A stretch of DNA of 14,740 nt from Chrysochromulina tobinii (lineage: Eukaryota; Haptophyta; Prymnesiales; Chrysochromulinaceae): positions 1 to 14,740 of the forward strand of contig JWZX01002167.1 of NCBI GenBank assembly GCA_001275005.1. The letters run 5' to 3'. This document shows positions 1 to 7,600 of this stretch, piece after piece. Under the pieces are notes generated by a model. The model was not told the DNA's origin, did no database searches, and saw only the letters and a program-made list of their open reading frames with translations. Numbering within the stretch: the stretch's first letter is position 1; every line of letters starts with the position of its first letter. Made by a program: the position numbers and the translations under genes.

Positions 1-37
1 TTATAGGGGGGATTAAATAACATAAAAAGCAGCGGCT

Positions 38-59
38 GGGCGAGAAGGGAGGGGCGGGG
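38..59 (+). other. Candidate G-quadruplex run
   Basis: Four G tracts of 3, 3, 4 and 4 bases are separated by loops of 6, 1 and 1 bases, a pattern compatible with an intramolecular G-quadruplex. The last tracts can instead pair with a C-rich run at 65-72 as a 6-bp hairpin. Any function is inference; it lies about 400 bp upstream of the first gene. Confidence 0.35.
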
Positions 60-160
60 TCTATCGCCCCGCACCAAAGACAACAGTGTGGTAATTTTAG
101 CGATTCACGAAATGGGCGAGGCGAAATTATACATCCACTTTCTGACGCCGGCGAGTGCCC

Positions 161-190
161 ATGCCTCCGAGGAGTGAGGATGCCTCCGAG
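161..190. repeat. 11-bp direct repeat
   Basis: ATGCCTCCGAG occurs at 161-171 and again at 180-190, separated by 8 bases. It lies immediately before the hairpin at 192-214. Possibly a regulatory repeat or a slippage product; no function can be assigned. Confidence 0.6.
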
Positions 191-191
191 A

Positions 192-214
192 GCAAGGAGT
201 TATTGACTCCTTGC
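192..214. repeat. Perfect 9-bp inverted repeat (hairpin)
   Basis: GCAAGGAGT at 192-200 pairs with ACTCCTTGC at 206-214 around a 5-base loop. No T-run follows, so it is not a typical bacterial terminator, which also fits a eukaryotic window. It lies about 240 bp upstream of the Sec14-like start codon. Confidence 0.6.
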
Positions 215-278
215 CGATAGTGTGGCCACTCTGAAGACCTGATACTGGGGTGTGGGGACACAGCCATTTTTTCGAACT

Positions 279-314
279 CCGTTTCGGCGTGTCCGTTCGC
301 GTCGTTCGAAACGG
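279..314. repeat. 8-bp inverted repeat with 20-base spacer
   Basis: CCGTTTCG at 279-286 and CGAAACGG at 307-314 are perfect reverse complements. The arrangement could be a dimeric protein-binding site or chance. It is 137 bp upstream of the start codon at 451. Confidence 0.4.
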
Positions 315-450
315 CGCGCTCCCAAAAATAATATCTTTTCCCGACTCAACAACAACTGTGAAGTCCTCCTTTCTTCGACACCTGACGAAACTGTTTGCGA
401 GAAATCCACAGAACTGGGATTGGATTTGGTGTTGAGTTGGTCATGTGAAG

Positions 451-1380
451 ATGTGTGCAACCACGTGTGCTTATGCCGAGGCAGTTCAGACGTTGATCGT
501 TAAGCTGGGGCTGAAAGGCGACGAGCCGGGCGTGCTCGCCTTGGGTGGGTTACCGCGGGCGTGCGAGCGCTTCCTCAACCGACACCGTGCCGAGAAGGAC
601 CCCGTCGCGAAAGCTGCCAAGCACATGGCCGAGATGCTCGCAGGTCGAGAGGAGCACAGGCTAGACTCAGCGAGCGGCATCAACCAAGGCGGCATGAGCA
701 TTGAGGTGCGGCGCCGGATGGGCGCGGTGTGGCCCGGCTACTGGTGCGGCCGCAGCCCGAGCGGCAGCCCAGTGTGCCACTATACGCTGGGGCACCTTAA
801 GGTCAAGGCTCTGTGCCAGCAGTTCTCGGAGGATGAAATGCGCGACTTTTACCTCTCGTTCAACTGCCGCGGCCTCAGCCTTCAAAATATCGCCTTCGCC
901 CCTGGCACGTCGAGCGCCACGTGGTCGGGTCCGATTGAGATCTACGATCTCGAAGGGCTCGGGTGGGAACAGCTCCACATGCCCGGACTGATGATGCTCT
1001 CGCGCGTGGTCCGGCTTGGCGCGAGCCTGTTCCCGGACAACCTGGGCCTCGCCGTCGTCATCAACGCGCCGACCATCTTCCACTTCGCATGGCAGATCCT
1101 CAAACGGGTGCTCCCTGACGACACGATCGCCAGGGTGCAGATCCGTGCCGATGACGGGCGCTCGGTCTTAGAGGAGATCTTGGGCGGCGCCGCGGCGCTG
1201 GACGCTCTCCTTGCGAGTCGGGACGAGGAGCGCAGTGCCGCGCAGGCGGGCCTCTTCGTCCTCGGCGTCGATCTCGATCATCTGGTGGCGGAGCAGGGCC
1301 AGCATGAGAACCAGCAGGAGCCCAAGACAGCGCACAGCGAGCAGCAGCAGCTGGTTGGGCTGAGCCTTTTGACCGCGTAA
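451..1380 (+). CDS. CRAL-TRIO (Sec14-like) lipid-binding protein
   Basis: This 309-residue protein has a CRAL-TRIO (SEC14) domain, the fold that binds a phospholipid or other hydrophobic ligand in a pocket and transfers or presents it at membranes. The domain runs from about residue 105 to 240. It starts with a GSPVCHY-type strand and contains the conserved core FPDNLGLAVVINAPTIF (from residue 194, INAP at 204-207), followed by a helix with W and the DDTIARVQI strand. Residues 20-65 look like a short CRAL-TRIO N-terminal helical region. The ATG at 451 is chosen because an in-frame stop lies at 433-435; a GTG at 445 is not credible in a eukaryote. The C-terminal tail after about residue 245 is Gln/Glu-rich and lacks the LP-x-x-GG segment common at the end of the family, so the 3' end could be divergent or partly intronic. 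The stop codon is only 20 bp before the retrotransposon LTR. The ligand cannot be predicted. Confidence 0.8.
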   Translation: MCATTCAYAEAVQTLIVKLGLKGDEPGVLALGGLPRACERFLNRHRAEKDPVAKAAKHMAEMLAGREEHRLDSASGINQGGMSIEVRRRMGAVWPGYWCGRSPSGSPVCHYTLGHLKVKALCQQFSEDEMRDFYLSFNCRGLSLQNIAFAPGTSSATWSGPIEIYDLEGLGWEQLHMPGLMMLSRVVRLGASLFPDNLGLAVVINAPTIFHFAWQILKRVLPDDTIARVQIRADDGRSVLEEILGGAAALDALLASRDEERSAAQAGLFVLGVDLDHLVAEQGQHENQQEPKTAHSEQQQLVGLSLLTA

Positions 1381-1400
1381 TAACTTCCCCGTAAAGCTAA

Positions 1401-1629
1401 CGCGTGAGACCGGGATGGTCTCACCCCTCTACGTGAGGGAATACACACCGCAAGTGTCGGCGGCATGCCTGGCATGCATGCGGGTTTGTCGGAAGGTGTT
1501 TCCTAATTTGTGTTTGACAAAGCTGTGGAGCAAAAGCCCGCCGCACCCCGCGTCCGCATCGACGCGGTCAGGCCGACCGTGCACCCGATCAGGGGCTGCA
1601 GCGACCAGTGGGATCCGCAGTGTCAAGCG
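1401..1629 (+). repeat. 5' LTR
   Basis: Identical to 8541-8769 except for four substitutions. The shared block is 5'-CGCGTGA ... TCAAGCG-3', whose ends are imperfect inverted repeats (6 of 7). Canonical TG...CA ends would lie at 1405 and 1625, but the flanking CGCG and AGCG are also shared by both copies, so I place the borders outside them. A G-free AT patch (CCTAATTTGTG) lies mid-LTR; I see no clear TATA box or AATAAA. A GCATGC-rich palindromic patch occupies about 1462-1480. Confidence 0.9.
1405..1423. repeat. Hairpin at LTR tip (5' LTR)
   Basis: TGAGACC and GGTCTCA form a perfect 7-bp stem around a 5-base loop beginning at the TG of the LTR. The same hairpin is preserved in the 3' LTR at 8545-8563. 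It may help integrase recognise the terminus or fold in the transcript; this is inference. Confidence 0.6.
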
Positions 1630-1641
1630 TGGTATCTACGT
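1630..1641 (+). other. Probable tRNA primer binding site
   Basis: TGGTATC begins directly after the 5' LTR. It complements a tRNA 3' CCA end preceded by discriminator A and matches the first seven bases of the initiator-Met-type PBS common in copia elements (TGGTATCAGAGC). The following bases diverge, so the exact primer tRNA of this host needs a tRNA gene comparison. Confidence 0.65.
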
Positions 1642-1651
1642 GGAGCTAAAA

Positions 1652-4600
1652 ATGGCTCGCCAATTCAATTCAGGAGTCGACCTGGATAAGCAGGCCGTCT
1701 CAACACCGAGGCGCAGTGGTGGGCAACTGACCCCAACCACTCAATCCACAATGCGAGTGGATGCACGGCGCACAATGCGCAGTGGCGCAGGCGAGCGGAG
1801 TCATGAACCCTCGTCATCTTCGCGTACGCTCGATACTCGACATGTGCAAGTAGACAAATCACTGGCACTCGGGGGCCTCAAGGGCTCTGGAAAGTCGATG
1901 CCGAGCCCCGGTGCTGCCACCGACGCTCCCAAGGGGCATCAGTTGGTGACGGCCTATGAAGAGGAGCCACAAGGGCCCTTCAAGATGAGCATCAACACAC
2001 TCTACCAAACGACGCCGATTATCTTCTACACGGTGGCGTGCGTATCAGGTCTCCTCAACATCGGGAGCCTCGTCGTGAACATGCCAGGCGTGCGCCAGAA
2101 GGTGCATGACCTGCGCTGCAAAATCATGGCGTATCTGGTGCGCAAGCAACGTGCATCGAGCAGCCAAGCGCTCGTGCTCGTGCTGAAGCTAGCTGGATGG
2201 ATGATCGTGTCCGTATCGACTGCTGCTCGCCTCAGACGTGCTGCACAAAGCGCTGGCGTGCCCTCGCTTTTGAGCAACGTGCCGAGCATGATTGCCGTCA
2301 AACGTGCTCTCAAGTTCGACGACCAGGCTGAGGCGCCAGATGTTCTGGAATCGGAGGCCGATTCGGAACGCTCTGAACGAGAGTCCGAGAGTGATGCTGA
2401 CGAGCATGCCGAACCGGCCACAGATTGGGACACGTTCTGGACACGCAAGCCGACGCGCGACATGATCCGCACGCTCTCCTCGCAAGAAGTGGAATCCAAC
2501 AAGACGGACCTGACGGTCGCGCGCCTCGACGAGTGGATGCTGAAGTTTATGGCGTTCGCTCGGCGCCGTTACCCGCAGTTCGGCGAGCTGCTGGAAATCG
2601 TGTGGACGCTTGCGGACCTCGAGGAGGCCACTTCGCTCGTCACCACCTCGGTGCTTGCGAGCGATGCGAACCTGTGGGGCGCATCTGCGCTCATGTCTGT
2701 CATCGATGTGACAAAGCCCGCCGGCAAGGTCTTCAAGACGGCGATGCTCGATGCTGAGCGTGCCATCGCTGGTACCATGTCCTCGGGCATCGAGATCGCA
2801 GTACGGATTGCGAAGTTGCTCAAGGATCGCCACACGGGTGATGAGGAGGCTGACTACCTCAAGTTCGAGGCCAAGCAATACCTCAAGCTTGGCCAGGACG
2901 AGAACTCCATCCGCATCGCGTTCGGCATGATCAAGTCCGACCTCTCCATCTGCCCTAAGCGCATCCGGGAGGCCCCGCACGCGTACCTTCGCTGGCTTCT
3001 CAAGAAGGCGCCGACGGAGATTGCAAAAAAGTGCAAGGAGATCGAGCACCAGATCAACGTGGCTGAGCGCCGTCAAGTCGAGCCCATGTTCAACAGCGAG
3101 CTGCTCACTGTCGACGTTCTCACCTACGAGATGATTGAGATGATCTCGGCGGCTTCGAAGGAGAACCAGATCTCGATCGTCGAGGTGGCGGCCGCTGACA
3201 AGAAGCGCAAGCTCTCCGCGGAACGTGTCAAGTTGTCTAAGAATCCACCGTGCGCCAACTGCGGCAGCACTGAGCATGGATGGGGCGACTGCAAAGCAAC
3301 GACTCTCTGCGGTCTCAAATTCTGCCAGTGCGCGCGGAGCATGGCATGCTGGGTGGACGCGGACGTGATGCCGACCAAGGACGAGCTCAAGACGGCGCAA
3401 GGGCGCAATCTTCCAGACTCGCTCATCAACAAGCTCAAGGAGACCCGCAAAGGCAAGAACAAGCAGGTCTCAGCTGTTGAGATTCTCGGTGATCTCGGCG
3501 CCAAGCCGATGCTCGGTGCCCAAACTGATGGGATGCTCGGACTTGCACTCGATGACCTCCCGACGCCACTGATCGCGCGGATCATTGAGCTCGTTCAGCC
3601 CACGCTCAGCTCCACCCCCTCGGCATTCGACCTCGCCATGGTGTGCCATGCCTTCAAGGCGGCTACAGATGAGTTCTACGAGTTGTCCTTTGCGGCGGAC
3701 GACGAGCGCCTCGCGCTCGAACGCCAGGATTACCAGGAGGCTCGCGTAACCATCGAGGGCTCGGCCGTGCTCGAGGCGAGCGGCGTTGAGCGTGCTTATG
3801 GCATGCAATCTCCTACCTCAGTTACGAGCGATCTTGCAAACCATCGCGCCCAGCTGCCCTGGATCTCGCTCGGCCTCCTCGAATGCCTCGCCATCCACTT
3901 CCAATCGTACGTCCGCATGCAACTCGCCAAGAAGCGCGTGCGTGATGCGCGCTCAGCACGCCTGCCCAAGCTTCAGGAGGCGTGCACGCAGATGAGCACG
4001 CAGATCGAGACGGAAGTGTGCAGCGCCAGCGTCATGGTCACGCGTTCGCTGATCGGTGTGCCGCGGCCGACAGGACCCGTCTTCGATGGCGAGTATGCTC
4101 TGGGAGTCTGCTGCCGCGAGGTACACACGCACACGCCCAAATGCATTCGGCCGCGTGCACCGACCTCGGATGACCTCTTGCACACCATGGCGCAAGGCGC
4201 CGAATGTGAGATCAGCCTTGCCGATCGCCACAGCGTGCCCCAAGGCATGCTCGAAGTGCAGATCGATGGCGGGGCTAACACATGCCTCATCGTCAGCCCC
4301 CTGCTGCGATCCGTGTGCCACGTTAAGCCAGGCACCTCGGGTTCGCTCGGACTCGCAGGAGCAAGCAGCATCCTCGGCCATCAGGGTGAATGCACCTTGA
4401 CTCTGTACGGCGGTGCCCACGATGGGACGGCGCCGGTAGCGACCGGCGTGCTGCATGGCGTGAGTGTGGCTGCGGGCAGACGTGACCTCCTCGGCGTTTC
4501 GTGCATCTGGACGGCGGCACGCATCGCAGTCCTTACGGAACCATGGCTGCTCGCCGTGCACCCGGCCACGGGCCGTGCAGGTCGACTCATTGCCTGGAAC

Positions 4601-7600
4601 GGCCTGTACTTTCTCCATACGGCTCTGGAGTCTGATGGCATCCGTATCATCCTCGATCGGCAGCTCCGACCGCTGGACCTGTCTAGCATGATCGAGTGCT
4701 GTGCGGTCGACGTCACGGCGCACCACAATTATGCCCTGTGGGCTGCTCGGCTCCTCGTCGATGCTGCTGCCCTCAGGAAGCACGTGGGCACGTCGTACGC
4801 GATCGATATCAAATCCGTGCCGCCGGCGGCGGCGCGCTTCCTCGACACGTGCATGATTCGCGCGTCTACGCGAATGCGCAAGCTGCCCCCCATGGAGCGT
4901 GCGCCTGCTGTGAGCCGACCAGTCACTATCGGCGAAAGCTTCCAACTCGATGGCTTCGGGCACGTATCATGCAAGGTCGTCGGAGGCAAGGAGACGTATC
5001 AATGGCTGGCTCTCGATAGTTTCTCGGACTATGCGCACGAGATGCTGACGATCAGCTCGGGTCAAGAGTCCCTCTTCGCATTCCTCGACATCGTGCATGC
5101 ATACGAGACACGCATCAAGCATTGCCCCAAAGAGCTGCGCTTCGATGCCTGCCCCGTTTGGGCGAACGAGAACGTCAACCTCTTCAAGCAGGCGATCGCC
5201 GCTCGCTACAAGTGCGTCGCGATCATCGCGGCTGGCGGAGATCACAACGTTATCCCGAAGCTGGAGGCGGCCCAAGATCCCTTCACGCGCATGGCGGAGG
5301 ACATGCTGCAGCGGGCGCACAAGGAGAAGCCATTCTTCCTCCGCGCGCGTGCCTATGCAGTCCAAGTGCGCAACGACAAGTGCGCCTATGACCAGAAGGC
5401 GACTCGTTTCCATCGGCACCATGCAGCACCGTCGGACGTTACGCACTACATCTTCGGTACGCTGTGCGCGGTCCTCAAGGATGGCCACAACTCGCAGCGA
5501 GCTCCTGTGGGCTCGGCCGAGCGCACCGACAACGCGCTCCTGATCGGCTACGAGTCCCTGGCTCGCAAGCACATGCTCCTCAAAGTGGACACGCAGCAGA
5601 TCATCTACCGCAAGGACGTGCAGCCGCTTAACGAGATGGTGCTCGCGCTCGTGGGCATCCCCTCGGGCGGCGACCTCGCCACGACCGCGATGCAGACCGA
5701 TGATCCTGCCGAGCTGGCACCCCTGCTCGCGCCAGTGCAGCCGGTGCAGCCCGTGCCTGCGCCGATCGTCATTCGTGCGGCCTACGACCCGATCCCGAAC
5801 GGCACCAAGCTTGAAATGGGCTTTCACGACACCAAGTCCGGCGAGCTCCGCTACTATGGGGCGACCGTACGTGGCTCGACGGTCCTTCCGACGGGCAAAT
5901 GCATGACGGACCTCGCCTGGGATGACCCGTCCTGGGATGAGGACAAGCGCTGGCAGGGCAAGCTGTTCGACCTGGCGTCCCAATACACGCCGTGGCGTCT
6001 GCCCAAGCCGGCTGCTCCGCCTGCCCCGGCGGTCCGAACGGCGCCAGTTCGCGCATCGGCTCGCCTTGCTAAGCCGGTGACTGCCGCTCTCAGCGCTGCG
6101 CTCGAGACGCGCAAGACGAGCGCGGCTCAGATCGCCGTGTGCAACGCGATCATCTTCCAAGCCTTCGGAGATGCTCTCGATCTGCACGTGAGTTCCCTCG
6201 AGGAGCTTGATGCCGCGCGGCAGCACATCAGCGACCTCGAATGCAGCATGGCTCAAGGGGATCCGTACGCTGTGACCGGCCTCGACGATGTCGCGCCCCT
6301 CGAGTGCAACGGACTGACCCTGGAGGCCTCCAAGGTGCTCAAAAACGTCGTGGAACTCACCGCCGCGGACGGCTCGCCGTACACACTCGCCGTGCCCAAA
6401 GGCGCCCTCGCCGGGCTGCCTGACGAGGTGGAATGGGGCCTCGCCGATGCCCTCGGGCATGAGTCCGTCCTGTCTCACCCCCTCAATCGGATGGTGAAGC
6501 GCAAGGATGCCAAGGCCACCGGGGCTGTCATCGCGCCGTGCGTGGTGCAACGCAGCATCAAAAAAGACCCGGCGACCAATGTGCTCATCACCCGCAAGAC
6601 GCGCATCTGCGCCGACGGTGCTCGCCTCAAGCGGATCATGCTCTCGCAGGGTAAGGAGGATTATGCTCCGACGCATGCGACCATCTCGGACGATCTTCAG
6701 TTCAAGATGGCACTCGCAACAGCGGCCGCTGGCGACGTCCAGGACGCCGACGGTAAGCTGCTCTCGCCGCTCAAGCAAGATTTTCCTCTCGATGGCACCG
6801 ATGAGTCCCTCATGAAGGAGGCCCTGCTCATCGATCAGGCGCTGCACGATCGTCTGGCCGCCGATTCGACGCTTCGCATCATCCCGCGATCGACGGCAAG
6901 CTCTGATTTCAAGAACGCCTACGTGAAGGCGAAGCGGCTGCGCCCAGTTGGCTTCCTCGACACGGTCACGCCCATGTTCGATGACGAGGGCGACCGCCTG
7001 TGCTACGAGCTCGGTGCTCCGATCTGGGGTGAGGCGCCCGCCGGCAATGAGTGGGAGCAAGATCGCAACGGCAAGATGCGGGCGGCCGGCCTCACGGAAA
7101 GCCTCGAAGTGCCCGGCCTTTGGTACATCGTCGATGCTGCCGTGGACAGCCGCCTCGTGATCATCACCAACGTCGACGACCTCTTCTACACGGAAACGGG
7201 CAACCGCGACTACGTGCTCACCAACCGCGTCATCAAGTCCTTCAAGGGGGCCTACGGCGAGGACCAGATCACGGTCAAGTACAAGCCCACCTCCTGGAAG
7301 GGCTACAAGATCGACTGGTCCAAGGATGGGTCTGTTGTCACCATCTCCATGGCTGCTCATGCCGTGGCCCTCGCGCTTGACTGGGTGCCCGAGCTTCTCG
7401 ACCCGAACGTGCCCACGCCGAGTGACATCCTCACGGGCATGAAGCTTCAGGAGGCGTGCGATCGCCTCACCATGCAGGACCCGCGACCCCTCAAGATGAG
7501 CCCTGACGAGAAGGCCACCCAGCAGATCTGCGGCGGCACCAAGTACATCGAGCAGGGCTGCATGCCACGTATGACGCTCATGCAGCACCGGCTCTCGTGC

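Larger units (their letters stand above)
1..450. other. Left flank, non-coding, upstream of the Sec14-like gene
   Basis: I see no convincing gene here. The open frames on both strands are short, lack recognisable motifs and mostly depend on non-ATG starts. Base composition is less GC-rich than the coding region that follows. The stretch carries a G-rich run near the left end, an 11-bp direct repeat, a perfect 9-bp hairpin and an 8-bp inverted repeat, listed separately. It probably holds the promoter and 5' leader of the gene starting at 451, although an upstream exon cannot be excluded. In the frame of that gene, a TGA at 433-435 closes the reading frame upstream. Confidence 0.5.

Noticed and set aside
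445-450. GTG start for the Sec14-like gene
   Set aside because: Non-ATG start in a eukaryotic context; the in-frame ATG at 451 is two codons later.
2189-3400. 403-codon minus-strand frame opposite gag
   Set aside because: Same cause: a shadow of the GC-rich plus-strand coding frame, with no motifs.
3953-4963. 336-codon minus-strand frame opposite the protease region
   Set aside because: Compositionally biased antisense frame with no domain, within a clearly coding plus strand.
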